Part shown: positions 34,546 to 46,837 of the stretch, piece after piece
Layout of the letters: each line of letters opens with the position of its first letter
Position numbering within the stretch: the stretch's first letter is position 1
Assembly (NCBI GenBank): GCA_903813345.2
Contig: CAIIXF020000008.1
Coordinates: forward strand, 3,047,341-3,111,340
Source: Owenia fusiformis
Taxonomy: Eukaryota > Annelida > Polychaeta > Sabellida > Oweniidae
DNA: 64,000 nucleotides
Direction: 5' to 3'
Program-made: the position numbers and the translations under genes
Notes under the pieces: generated by a model
What the model saw: only the letters and a program-made list of their open reading frames with translations
Told to the model about the DNA's origin: nothing
Database searches by the model: none

Positions 34546-35208
34546 TAGAACATTTCAAATTACTGTAGTACTAGTGAAATGCTTCCTTAGAATTTTTCAT
34601 CATCTGAAATCACTTAGATTTACAAATTTTTGTTCGTTGGGATTTGCTTCTTCATTGAGTGTTTTTATAAATGAAAGCAAAGTTTAAATGCTATTAGAAT
34701 AGATCAGACAAGTTGAAAACATTGTGACAAGATTTCTCACTTTATCTCTTCTTATTTCTTTAATGGTCTTTATTGTCAATAAATCAATGCCAACATTTTG
34801 CTTAAACATTTCCATATTCAAATGAGGATACAGCATATGAAGGTTATGAGGGTACAGCATCATGCTGGTGTGTCAGATATACAATATATATTGCACATAG
34901 AAAGGAGCATGTCTTGATTCTTTCTTATCACTAATCCATTTAGAGCATCATACTGGCGTATCAGATATTCAAGATATTTTCTATCATTTTATATTATTTT
35001 ATAATTCTTACAATCTGTTCACCATATGTCTATATTTATGAAAATAGTTAGAAATCTTGCATAAAATATGTGTACATTGTCCAAATTAACCAAAGTGGTT
35101 TAAACTGAATGGACCTTTTATTTTACGAGTGACGCCCACCCCCACCTGAATCTGCCAATTAGACTATTGTATTTTAAGTTGTTCATGTGGATTCATTGTG
35201 TATTTCAG
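34546..35208. other. Single-copy stretch upstream of the SCCPDH-like exon
   Basis: Not in copy 2. A loose repeat of AGCATCATGCTGG and AGCATCATACTGG with TATCAGATAT-type flanks occurs at about 34,855 and 34,945. It is presumably intron of the gene whose exon starts at 35,209. I could not find an earlier exon here. Confidence 0.4.
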
Positions 35209-37676
35209 AGGCTGGTTATGTGACAACACCCATTTGTATGATTCAAGCAGCTTTGGTTCTTCTTCAGGAGAAGGATAATTTGCCAAAAAGGTAAGAACGG
35301 ATCTTGTAAACCCTGCTAGCAAATCAGTATATATTTTTTTGTATATTTATGTTATACTACACGTACAGTATTTTATTGTTTTGTATTTAATCAAGTGAAA
35401 TATCAAACTAGATCAGACTATATTCCACACAATATATAGTAAAATCACTCAATTTGTGCTCCATCTGATTGTTTGTTTCAGTTGGGTGTTCAATTGTAAC
35501 CATGGATATAATGATGTCATAGTTAGAGGACAAACAACAGGAATTGTTACGGAGTTTCTGTTTATGACCTTTTGATTGTTTGTTTCAGTGGGGTTGTTCA
35601 GTTGTAACCATGGATATAATGATGTCATAGTTAAACGACAAATAACAGGAATTGTTACAAAGTTTCTGTTAATTACCTTTTGATTGTTTGTTTCAGTGAG
35701 GGCGTTTAGTTGATGTAACAATGGATATCATGATGTCATTTTAAGAGGACAAACAACAGGAATTGTTACGAAGTTTCTGTTAATGAACTTTTGATTGTTT
35801 GTTTCAGCGAGGGCGTTTAATTGATGTAACCATGGATATAATAATGTCATATTAAGAGGACAAACAACAGGAATTGTTACGAAGTTTCTGTTAATGACCT
35901 TTCGATTGTTTGTTTCAGTGAGGGCGTTTAATTGATGTAACGATGGATATAATGATGTCATATTAAGAGGACAAACAACAGGAATTGTTACAAGTTTCTG
36001 TTAATGACCTTTTGATTGTTTGTTTCAGTGAGGGCGTTTAATTGATGTAACAATGGATATAATGATGTCATATTAAGAGGACAAACAACAGGAATTGTTA
36101 CGAAGTTTCTGTTAATGACCTTTCGATTGTTTGTTTAAGTGAGGGCCTTTAATTGATGTAACGATGGATATAATGATGTAATATTAAGAGGACAAACAAC
36201 AGGAATTGTTACAAGTTTCTGTTAATGACCTTTTGAGTGTTTGTTTCAGTGAGGGCGTTTAATTGATGTAACAATGGATATCATGATGTCATTTTAAGAG
36301 GACAAACAACAGGAATTGTTACAAAATTCTGTAAATGACCTTTTGATTGTTTGTTTCAGTGAGGGCGTTTAATTGATGTAACAATGGGTATCATGATGTC
36401 ATTTTAAGAGGACAAACAACAGGAATTGTTACAAGTTTCTGTTAATGAACTTTTGATTGTTTGTTTCAGTGAGGGCGTTTAATTGATATAACAATGGATA
36501 TCATGATGTCATATTAAGAGGACAAACAACAGGAATTGTTACAAGTTTCTGTTTATGACCTTTTGATTATTTGTTTCAGTGAGGGTGTTTAATTGATGTA
36601 ACCATGGATATAATGATAAATATTAAGAGGACAAACAACAGGAATTGTTACGAAGTTTCTGTTAATTACCTTTTGATTGTTTGTTTCAGTGAGGGTGTTT
36701 AATTGATGTAACCATGGATATAATGATGTCATATTAAGAGGACAAACAACAGGAATTGTTACAAGTTTCTGTTAATGACCTTTTGATTGTTTGTTTCAGT
36801 GAGGGCGTTTAATTGATGTAACAATGGATATCATGATGTCATTTTAAGAGGACAAACAACAGGAATTGTTACGAAGTTTCTGTTAATGAACTTTTGATTG
36901 TTTGTTTCAGCGAGGGCGTTGAATTGATGTAACCATGGATATAATTATGTCATTTAAAGAGGACAAACAACAGGAATTGTTACGAAGTTTCTGTTAATGA
37001 CCTTTTGATTGTTTGTTTCAGTGAGGGCGTTTAATTGATGTAACGATGGATATAATGATGTCATATTAAGAGGACAAACAACGGGAATTGTTACAGGTTT
37101 CTGTTAATGACCTTTCGATTGTTTGTTTCAGTTAGGGCGTTTAATTGATGTAACCATGGATATAATGATGTCATATTAAGAGGACAAACAACAGGAATTG
37201 TTACAAGTTTCTGTTAATGACCTTTTGATTATTTGTTTCAGTAAGGGCGTTTAATTGATGTAACCATGGATATAATTATGTCATTTAAGAGAACAAACAA
37301 CACGAATTGTTACGAAGTTTCTGTTAATGACCTTTTGATTGTTTGTTTCAGTGAGGGCGTTTAATTGATGTAACAATGGATATGATGATGTCATATTAAG
37401 AGGACAAACAACAGGAATTGTTACGAAGTGTCTGTTTATGACCTTTTGATTGTTTGTTTCAGTGAGGGCGTTTAATTGATGTAACAATGGATATAATGAT
37501 GTCATATTAAGAGGACAAACAACAGGAATTGTTACAAAGTTTCTGTTAATAACCTTTCGATTGTTTGTTTCAGTAGTCTTACACCAGGTGCTGTGTTTGC
37601 CAAGACAACTCTGATCAACAGACTCCAGGAGAACAATATGAAATTCACTGTGATGGTACAAGAGCCAAAGAAATAA
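35209..37676 (+). CDS. SCCPDH-like: SCCPDH-like oxidoreductase, last two exons (5' partial)
   Basis: Exon A is 35,209-35,290 (TTTCAG acceptor before it, GTAAGA donor after); exon B is 37,574-37,676, ending in TAA. Joined in phase they give a C-terminus with AGYVTTPICMIQAALVLL, then LPKSSLTPGAVFAKTTL and INRLQENNMKFTV. I recognise the GY-x-TPI, LTPGA-x-F-x-KT and LI-x-RL blocks as the C-terminus of saccharopine-dehydrogenase-like oxidoreductase (SCCPDH), a membrane- or lipid-droplet-associated NAD(P)-fold protein of uncertain substrate. Earlier exons are not visible and may lie upstream, beyond the duplicated DNA. AATAAA overlaps the stop codon (37,672-37,677). The intron between these exons is a minisatellite. 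Confidence 0.85.
35459..37573 (+). repeat. 110-bp intronic minisatellite, each unit ending in a 3' splice site
   Basis: About 20 tandem units of roughly 110 bp. Each unit has TTAATGACC (branch-point-like), then TTTTGATTGTTTGTTTCAG (pyrimidine-rich tract plus AG), then GAGGGCGTTTAATTGATG and AGAGGACAAACAACAGG. The real acceptor of the last SCCPDH-like exon is the end of the final unit, so the array has multiplied the intron's own 3' splice site. Only the unit near 36,130 has lost the AG motif (TTTAAG). No donor-like GTRAGT is seen within units. Confidence 0.9.
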
Positions 37677-39145
37677 ACATCATATTGAAATGGACGATAC
37701 ATATACTACAGTAAAACCTGTGCAAGTGGAATGCCCTTAGTTCCATCTAAGTGGTGTTCCATTCGTAAAGATTCAAGAACATGGAATCCATGGGCACATG
37801 GGACTATGGAGATTTCCATCTAAAATGGTGTTTAACGTTTAGAGGTTTTACACTTGACAAGTTGTACTGTATATCTATAGTATCAAGGCTTTAAGTTTGT
37901 ATAGCAGTTGCATTCTGATATTATGAGCTGTTAAAACCACTTTTGTCATTATTGTCAATGAACTCAATCAGATTTTAATGATCATGACCTTCCGAATGTC
38001 TAGAAGTCTAGAAGTTAAAAACATCAATCAATGCAACAAAAAAATTATATTTTGTCCTGGGAAAGGATGTTTTGTTGTCCTATGTCCTTTCAAAATTATT
38101 GGTCTAAATCATTTGTTGTCCTGCCAATTAAGGATATGTGGACTGATTGCTCTTTTCAGCCTAATAGCATTTCATTGTAAAACACTGGCTCATAGTGCAG
38201 GCTTTGTAGTTTACTCCAGACTGTATCCAAAGGTATAGTTATTTTTGGAGTGATTTTCTTTTCTCTTTTATGACTGGAAATGGAATCACATGAACAAATG
38301 GATTTATATGCTTATAACATTGATACTGCCACATATACATAATCCCTCGTTTAATAACGAAGAAATTGAGAGATTTTTGAGACATGGTTTTGAGGGAAAA
38401 AAATAGTACTTAAATATTGAATACTGTGATTAGGGGAGTCAAACTGGTACACTTTAAATTTTGACGACTGAAGCTTTTGACAAGAAATTGGGAAAGATTT
38501 TTTATTTTCATTTTTATACATGTAATTCATAAATGAAAAAAATTGTTATGCATGGTATAAGAAAACTAGTCTGAAGTATAAAAAATAAACATATTTTGTT
38601 TTACGATTTAGTATCATTCATGTTTTTCATATTCATGTACATACTCATATTTCATTATTAAAGTTTTGACATATATTATTAGAGATCTACACTATCTTTT
38701 TAAAAATTTTCAGAAAAAATCTGAACTTTATACGAGATAGTAATAAAATGAATTCATACTTCACGTGAAAGATTCATATTTCCTGGGAATATTAATCACG
38801 GGGTATCACCAAAAGTGTAAATTGTAACCTCTTAGAAGGGAAATGCATTTATTTGGGATAAAGTAGAAAGCAATTGTTCTTGTTATTTTCCATAGGGAAA
38901 ATTCATGCAATCTATTGTTTTCAGCTTAATTTTGGTCACCACATTTGATATGTTTAAAACCCCTAAATGTGGATGAATTCTTCCTTCTAAGAGATGCCTC
39001 AAAATGCAACATACTTATGTTTTTGCAATCCCTTTAAGGTATCGTTTCTCAGTATTAAACTACAAAGTGTAGAAATTGCATGTTTCAGAATTTGACATAT
39101 CTTTGAATGAAAGTCTATCTTAATGAATTAGGAACGAGGATTTGC
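37677..39145. other. 3' flank of the SCCPDH-like gene
   Basis: Untranslated and intergenic AT-rich DNA. From about 38,876 to 39,020 it holds a diverged, inverted member of the repeat family at 491-1,723 (TTTTCCATAGGGAAAA and TTGTTTTCAGC blocks). An 86-codon frame (37,978-38,238) has no recognisable domain. No further gene is seen. Confidence 0.5.
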
Positions 39146-39154
39146 CCCTAAAAA

Positions 39155-40119
39155 GGGTTTGTGTAAAAAACCGGGTGACCGCGTAACCGGGTGACCGGGT
39201 ACTTAACGTTCCTAGCAGGGTTAGGATTTTTTTTATTTATAACCTTGGATCTGGATGATACATGTGCGTTATTTTCGACGTCACGTTTTGAGGTTATTTC
39301 ACATCGTAAGAACGTTGTGACAACGTTAACTTTTAACGTTAAAATAACATCGGTAATGAACCGATTTAGTGAGAACATATTGACGTCTTTGTAACGTTTC
39401 CTTAACTCACAAATATTTAGAAGCCATTTCCACAATGTTGAAATTCAACCATCCATCGACTTTTTTCTGAATATTTAAATAACGTCAGATCAATACGGCC
39501 CATGAACGTCATTATTGACGTCAAGTTTTGAGATTATTTCAAATCGAAAAAACTTTAACGTTAACAATACGTCGGAAATGGACCGACTTAGTGAGAACAC
39601 AAAGTTTTTGACATGTTTTTTTCCACCAACAAATATTTTGATATCAAAAGCCTGTTTTGACAACGTTGAATTTTTACGTTTGAGTTACGTCACATATGGA
39701 CCAATGTAGTAAAAAATCAAACGTTCTTGTTTGTTATGTTTTCCACACTAACGAACTTTACGGACACGTTACAACAACGTTCTTTTTATACCATCAATAG
39801 ATGTCTCATGTTTACGTTGCCTCGATGTGTAAAGAACGAAAATGTGCAACGTCTTCTAGGAACTTATATGCTACTCATGAGCAATGTGACATGGACGTCA
39901 CTATTTGCTGGATCGATTATTTTAAAAAGTGCTCTGTCTCGTAAAGGGTAAAAATATCGAACAGCAGTGCACTCGGTAGGCTAAGTCTGTCAAGTCAATT
40001 CGCTACTATATATCGGGGGAAATGTGGAACTTTGAAAGTTGGTAACCCTGCTAGGAACTTTAGGTACCCGGTCGACCGGGTACCCGGTCACCCGGTCACC
40101 CGGTTTTTTACACAAACCC
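39155..40119. mobile_element. 965-bp TIR element with 9-bp target duplication (MULE-like)
   Basis: Ends GGGTTTGTGTAAAAAACCGG and its complement; the inverted repeat extends about 65 bp and contains short tandem (A)CCCGGTC units. CCCTAAAAA is duplicated on both sides (39,146-39,154 and 40,120-40,128); 9 bp suits Mutator-like elements. The interior holds two or three diverged subrepeats of about 240 bp rich in AACGTT and GACGTC (near 39,260, 39,500 and 39,660). It has no transposase. It sits in a low-copy repeat of the 491-1,723 family. Confidence 0.85.
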
Positions 40120-40128
40120 CCCTAAAAA

Positions 40129-41188
40129 GCTCGTTTTGAGAAATATGCAGATACATGTATGTAAAGATTTGCCTTTTAAGTTAGCGATTACTCTTGATTT
40201 GGATTTCATTAAACAAATGTTGTATTAACATGTATGTAAGGCCGGATTTTGACTTGAAAGTACACGTAGCTCTACCTCTGAGATAGAATTTGTGAAAAAA
40301 CTATGCAAAGTCCAGTAGCTATTTTTGAATAACAAAATAACTATACTGTAATTCTGTAGAAATCAGTAGAACCTAAACAATAAGAAATCTGAAGATTATT
40401 GTGCAATAATACTGTATATAGAAAAGTATTTTCATATTGCACACGAATGACATTTATATATCTTGGATTGCCTGTGAATTAGCTTATAGAGTCTGCAACC
40501 TCTCAGTATCTTGATGCTTCTCTGTCGACCTCAAATTCCCCCCAGGATTGTTTGTTTTTTATTTGATTAGATACAATGGGAACAATAGATCTAGGAAAAT
40601 ACAGCATCCAATGTCAGCTTCAAATGTGACATTGAAGCGAACGCTAAATAGAACCATGTAGCTGGCATACATCAAACTTAAGAATTTGCCTGAAATATTG
40701 ATAAATGCATGCATGGGCGAAGCTAGGCATGAGGCTGGCGAGGCAATTGCCTCATCAAAATTTTACACAAATAATAATTTCTCTCAGATGTTTTTTTAAC
40801 TTAAATGAAGTTCAATGGTAGTTTCATTTAGCCTAAAGCCTCATCTATCTTTGCCTCGCCTTAGACCCAGACTACTCCCCTTTAAGAGTAGTCGAAAACG
40901 AGCAAAAGGTTTTTGATTTTGATAATAGCTCTATAACACCCTGGTGCATAAAAACACGCGACGTCCTTTATTCGTACTGTTCTTCAGCTATTGATTGTTA
41001 TACTTTATTTCATTCTACCGGTCAAAACCCCTTTTGTCGAGACATGTGCAGTGATTAGTTGAGCTAAGATTAGAGCACCAACGTATAGTTTAGTCAAATT
41101 CCAATGCTTCAACGCACCATACATTATCGTAATAGTGATTTGATGACCGAAAATCCAGTCTTAAAAATGATGACATTCTCATATTCAA
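40129..41188. other. Intergenic stretch between the MITE and copy 2
   Basis: AT-rich, no gene recognised. At about 40,725-40,865 GAGGC(T)GGCGAGGCAATTGCC and TTTGCCTCGCC form a loose inverted pair, likely a small decayed MITE. Confidence 0.4.
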
Positions 41189-42000
41189 GAAACGCTCCGA
41201 TCTGGTTAACACAGTGAACTGGAAACGCTCCGGTAGTCTAGATCAGTTTAAGAAATATATAGCTTGCCTTTTCTTTTCAGGAAGAGAAAGAAAAGATCTA
41301 TTATACCCCTTGGCATCAATAGAAGAAAGATTAATTCACATATAAATTTTCGTTTTTTCTATAGTTTTATGATTTAGCACATATGTAGGCTTAAATCAGC
41401 TAGTTGCACGTTTAGCACCACCAGGTTCACATGTTTCAATTTGCCTAACAAGTACAACACGTTTTTGAGAGATAGATTCGATTCGAAACTCTTCTCTAAT
41501 AATCTGAAAATTATATCAAAACAAAATGGTAAGAGCGTTTCTAAAATTGTGTTCTAAATCCAGAAATCGACGGAGCGTTTCGAGGAAAACAAGCGATTTC
41601 TCGAGAACAAGTAATGGATTTCGACTGGGATTTTAGGAAATGAGAATATACTAGTTTGTGATCTACTACTTTAACAGAAAGATTAACGTTTTCATAGAAA
41701 TACTAGTTTAATTCGTAATTTGTGGTCAAATCGTCATCTTCAGATTCGTTCGATCTACACTACGGAGCTTTGATCAAGCAAATAACAGTTTACCACCAGA
41801 AGTTGAATAAATCAGATCTTTGCTCACGGTTTTGTTCATCGAATGGTACATAATATTTCACCATAACATATGATATGTAAGAGAAACGAGAGGAACAATA
41901 CTTACGGTCATAGTGGAATCTTCATTAGCCGCCATTTTATTTCGCTCCGGAGCGTTTCCGTGTAAATGAAACGCTCCGTCGTGCATGTAGGAGCGTTTGG
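41189..42000. repeat. Cluster of GGAGCGTTTC motifs in both orientations
   Basis: The 10-mer GGAGCGTTTC or its complement, sometimes with one change, occurs at about 41,189, 41,222, 41,531, 41,572, 41,949, 41,968 and 41,990. The last three form a near-palindromic group that is also present at 246-305 in copy 1. The other four lie just before the base matching window position 1. Motifs repeated in both orientations at one end of a repeat are typical of subterminal transposase-binding sites, but I see no transposase or clear terminal repeat. The cluster suggests that copy 1 of the duplication continues left of the window. Confidence 0.6.
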
Positions 42001-43321
42001 GTTATACACCGTGATCACCGTCAATAGCATTGCCTGCGTCTAGGCGGCTCCAATTATTTGTTTATTTATCATGATATACCATGTATACTGTCCATTCAAG
42101 GTGGTATGGAGTTGTGCCATTTTTGTATGATATCGCATATAAATGTCAAAATGAAAGGAAAAAATAAGATTCAGAAAATACCATGTGCATTATGGCAAGT
42201 GATTTTAGATGGTCGTATCTTTCACCATGAGTACTTTCTGGGCATAAACACGGTGGTTTTAATATGTTTTCTTTCAAGTGAAATACCCATGATGATAAAA
42301 ACACCAATTGAACAATTCGAAAAATTATGAATAGGAACCCCCATGTCAACGTTTTTGTTTTCAAAATATTGAACCTATTTACTCAAAAGAGGGCCAATAA
42401 CGCCTAGGCCCTGTACTATTGTATTGTATGACTTATTACTATTTCATAAGAAAACATGAAAAAAGGATCTTTTTCTGATTTTTATTGCATGAAGATTATT
42501 CAACAAGGTGTCTAAACCATCTTCAAAAATAGAATGGTATTAAAAGTCTAGCTTTGAAGATATCAATTTTCGATGACCAAAATTATGCTGAAAACAATGG
42601 ATAGCACGAGTTTTCCCTATAGGAAAATAACATGGGATATGTGGTTTTTATCTTTAACTCATTTCAATACCCATCCCCTTTTCAGAAATTGTTAATATAG
42701 TGTAGAGGAGATTTTTAATATGTTTAAATTGAGAAAAACAAGATCCTCTAGAAAATGAGCCTAACATTTTTAAAAAGTGCCAAGGTGGGGTCCTAATCAA
42801 TAACTTTCCAAAGAGTTAGATCGATATTTTACTATCATGGGGACTTTACCTGAAAGAACACATATTGTTTTAATAAAAACAACTGTGTTGATGGCCAGAA
42901 AGTACTCATGGTGAAAGATATGACCATCTAAAATCACTTGCCATATTGCACAGGGACCTTTGAAAAATTGTCGGTTTATCCTGAAATAAAGTCAGAGCTG
43001 TCAGCTTTATTAGAAAATAACCATGATCTGACATGGATTAACGAAAAAGCTAAAATATTGTCAATTGTGACAAATGTCCATTTTAGTAACAACTTTATTG
43101 GTTTATTGCAGTGCCGAGGGTTCATACATAAAATACTAAAATACATTTATAAAGATGCCGGATAAGTATTACTCTGTTACTAGACAGTTTGTTTTATTAC
43201 GACATGTTTTTTGATTTCATTTAAATTTATTTCATAATTTCTTAATAATATAAATTATGCCGCTTAACGCCTACACAAGTATGGGCATATGTTGCGGTAT
43301 AACATGTGTCTACAGTCTACA

Positions 43322-43452
43322 TATAATGTTAAAGTCCCATAGCGACAAGTCTCTAAAAATAACGACATGTCTCTATGTTAAAGTTCCAGAACGACATGTC
43401 TCTTTAAATAATGTTAAAGTCCCAGAACGACATGTCTCTATAAATAACGACA
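43322..43452. repeat. 36-bp minisatellite, copy 2 (about 4 units)
   Basis: Contracted counterpart of the array at 2,093-2,335, with the same unit. A short open frame across it is a by-product of the repeat. Confidence 0.8.
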
Positions 43453-44444
43453 TTTATTCCATAGTTAGCATGATATTCATAGGATAACATGTGAAAATAA
43501 AAACGGTATTTTTGTAATCAGTAGTAAAATATGATATTTTTGACAAATTTTCACGTAACCATAGCATACGGTGTTTATGCCATGACATACGGCGCTGTAT
43601 GCGATGATTAATGGATTTTTGCTACTTCAGACTCAAAACGAGGCTAAGTGTCAACATCGCCGGATCGTTTGGAAAATTCGAATTAAATCACTTAATTTCC
43701 GACGATTCTGATGATGACTTTAACTATGGAATAAAAAGAACATCCTATGATTTACTCGTGATATGATTTTAATCCACTCATGGATATTGATATCTGCACT
43801 CTCTCGCTACGTTCGCTCATGCAGATATCATATCCATTCGTGGATAAAAATCATATCACTCATAAATCATAGGATATCCTCTATTTATCCCGTATTTTAC
43901 AGCTAAAATATGAATTTCATTTTATTGAAGAACCAATACATACAAACAGAACCACATCTTTGGCTTGGTCAATGTTGGTCTATCACAAGGGATGATGCAT
44001 GTTTTGTGTTAGGGATGAGACACCAACGAATTCTATACCATAAGCTCGCATTGCTAAAAGGATGCTCTCGAATTAAAATACATTGTCACGTTAGGCTAAC
44101 TGGAGATTTAAAAGTGAATCTGATCATTTAGATTATATTCAAAGCCACATGAATATATTTCTTGAAGAAGTCCTTGTCACAGTATCTAAACGAGTCTTAT
44201 TAATAAAATCATTTGCATTCTAATGATTATCACTAATAATTATATGTACATCGGGGGATTCACTGGATATAAACATTGACGGGAATCCTCGGTTCGTGAA
44301 GGGTACCTTTTTGACATTTTTTTTATGGCAATGGACCCACAGTTTAGGCTGGAATGAGAATGCCCCCCCCCAATTATGACTTTTGAGATATGACAATGGT
44401 AGGACTTTTCGACTGAGAACGGTCGTCTAGGCTAGTAGAGAATA

Positions 44445-45182
44445 GGGAGTTTAAGATTAGCGTAAATAACCCATTTACCTATACCTATACGTAGCTTGTT
44501 ATTACACTAAGCGGTATTTTACCCAAGTTACAAGGCTTATGATACGTAATTACCTATAAATGGCCGAAGATAGGTAATTCGTAAACGTATGTTTTTATCC
44601 AACAAATTATGTCATTTCTAGAATCAAATATCATCCATTAAACTTTAAAATAGTAACAACAAACATTTCTCATTCGAACTGCATAGAAATTAAGTGGTCG
44701 AACACATTCAATGATGCGATAAACGATGCCATGTGATGATGCATGAAATTGTTGAATTTACATATTTTTCATCAGTTTTGCTTATTGTAAATGTATGAAA
44801 TCAGCCATTTTCTCGTGGTTTTAATTGTTTAACTTTACTATTTGGTCACTCTCATTGCTGGATCATGCTAGAAATTTAACATTTCGCCTTAAGTCACTGC
44901 CCCATTAGCGGGCCCACAAGCAACACCCCCTCCCAACTACAGTAGCTACACCAGCTATAACAGTTCTTGGATATGACATGTACTGGTATATGCCAAATAA
45001 GCCATCGCATTGTTTTCATTCTATAATTAGGATGTTAATTTTATCATAAATTGTAGCACACGGTTTCGCAGCCTTTTACGTTAATCTTAAACTCATTTTG
45101 CAATACGCATTACCTTTACGTATCCGTAACAAACATACGGATGATAGGTGCACGTATATTTTTACGCTAATCTTAACCTCCC
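44445..45182. mobile_element. Host TIR element, copy 2, uninterrupted
   Basis: A 738-bp non-coding element with 22-bp terminal inverted repeats (GGGAG, G or T, TTAAGATTAGCGTAAA). Inside, TACGTATCCGTA-type and TACCTATACCTA-type short repeats occur near both ends. It contains the three empty target sites that are filled in copy 1. No clear target duplication was identified. Confidence 0.7.
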
Positions 45183-45652
45183 TGATATGTTACCTTACAC
45201 GTGTGGTATTATATGGCATTGATCTGGTAGTTACACATATCCTTAATTTGAGATTGTTTTGGATCGTTTCTGCTTTCTTCTCGGGGCCTTCTTCGGTATG
45301 GCATTGGTCTTATATCTGAACATTTAGTACGGCATCGGTCCTATATTTGGCCTTTGGGCATTATTTGGGTTGCATGTATGGGAAAACATTGAAATTTGAC
45401 ATATTGGTATGGGAATATATTGATATCTAAGCGTTCAACCTAAGACCCCCGCCGAATGTTGTATACAGTGAACCCCCGGGATGTACATGTTGTCATACAT
45501 ATTGTTTCCTCTTTTGTTCCATAAAGATATTCATTTAAATACGGTTTTATAGGCATCTCCCTCATACATCTAATCCTTACCAATTTCATCTAGTAAGAAG
45601 TACTACTTTTTTTCTACATTAGTCAATAGACTAAAGTTGATTCACCGCTTGT

Positions 45653-46837
45653 TTATTCCATGATTTGTTTTAATTCTTTGACTATTTCAGATGCTTGCAT
45701 GGTCGCCCACACTTCCTGCCGAGGGTAATTGAGCCAGTATTTTGTCACTAAGTCCCTTTGAGTGTGACGCCCAGCACGTTCAAACCATCCCAACCGCCAA
45801 ACTGTATCTATATCTGTTGGTATGGGACCAAAGGTGTCAGCATATTTGTCCCTAACAAAGAGAGCATTGTACCAGTCTACATCTATAAGAGTGTACCCCA
45901 GAGGGGCTAACAAGTCATGGTAGGCCCTGAGAGATGCACCATACAATATCTGTTTTTCCTTGGGTCGAGTTGCTAGTAATGTCCAAACAAAATCTGCAGA
46001 ATAGTTCATATGATAGTGGACGCTAGGAGGAAATACAGGATTGAATTCCAAATCGTATATATCTGCATAGACGCCAGCATCAAGAAATGCTTTAAGAACA
46101 TCCCAGTCATAGGAATCAATATCTACCTTCATGAATCCGATTCTTTTTGGAATACTGAATTTTTGCGATATATTGTGCACAGCTTGTGGAATGATGATTT
46201 GATTTGTCTTGTTGATACGCTGACTAATGTAGTTTTGACGCAAGCGTCCATCTGATTGAAAACCTTTCCATCCAGCCCTAGCCATGAGTGCAGTGGCATC
46301 CGATGCCCCAGCCGCACCTATATCCACACTGTATTTTTCAATAGCCAGAGGATATGCCATTTCAATGTATTTTACCAGATTTACACCAGATATATGATTC
46401 GATAAAGATCCAACGTGACCTTCAAAATGTCTTATTGTTTGTCCGATAAGTTCTCCAGGATGGGTTATGTTTTTTTGACAGCCCAAATGTTGCCAAGCTG
46501 TCTTGGAGTGATCAGAAATATTATTCCAAGAACTTTTCTTTATATCCTTTTGAATTTCAAAACACTGGAACTGTTTATCTGCATCTGAGATTAGATCAAA
46601 TTCTCTTTCTCTAGACCTATCCAGTTTATATTCGGGCAATGTTTTGGTATCACCGTAATTCCATGTGTTCCCGTGCATCATATCAATCATTATATATAAT
46701 CCAAGTATACTAATAACTCCGACCATTATGTACACAATAAATGACTTTTTCCGCATCATTTTGCTTATGACAGGAAATGGAAATAATGTCCATATAATAT
46801 CCGTATATCGATTGCCTTGGTAGTTGGTAGCATGCAT
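45653..46837 (-). CDS. Type II membrane protein with FkbM/SAM-methyltransferase-like domain, paralogue 2
   Basis: 394 residues, intact, the tandem-duplicate partner of 18,239-19,429. It lacks two residues (GL at 81-82 of paralogue 1) and differs by about 25 substitutions, clustered in residues 60-95 and 130-235; the last 160 residues are nearly the same. The SAM-like loop (DIGAAGASDATALM) and the VDIDSYDWDV block are kept. Coding divergence in the middle is clearly higher than in the flanking non-coding DNA, so gene conversion or selection is possible. Both copies look able to work. Confidence 0.75.
   Translation of the reverse strand: MHATNYQGNRYTDIIWTLFPFPVISKMMRKKSFIVYIMVGVISILGLYIMIDMMHGNTWNYGDTKTLPEYKLDRSREREFDLISDADKQFQCFEIQKDIKKSSWNNISDHSKTAWQHLGCQKNITHPGELIGQTIRHFEGHVGSLSNHISGVNLVKYIEMAYPLAIEKYSVDIGAAGASDATALMARAGWKGFQSDGRLRQNYISQRINKTNQIIIPQAVHNISQKFSIPKRIGFMKVDIDSYDWDVLKAFLDAGVYADIYDLEFNPVFPPSVHYHMNYSADFVWTLLATRPKEKQILYGASLRAYHDLLAPLGYTLIDVDWYNALFVRDKYADTFGPIPTDIDTVWRLGWFERAGRHTQRDLVTKYWLNYPRQEVWATMQASEIVKELKQIME

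Noticed and set aside
35449-35961. Minus-strand open frames with repeated NNQKVINRNFVTIPV
   Set aside because: They are translations of the 110-bp intronic minisatellite on the strand opposite the gene.
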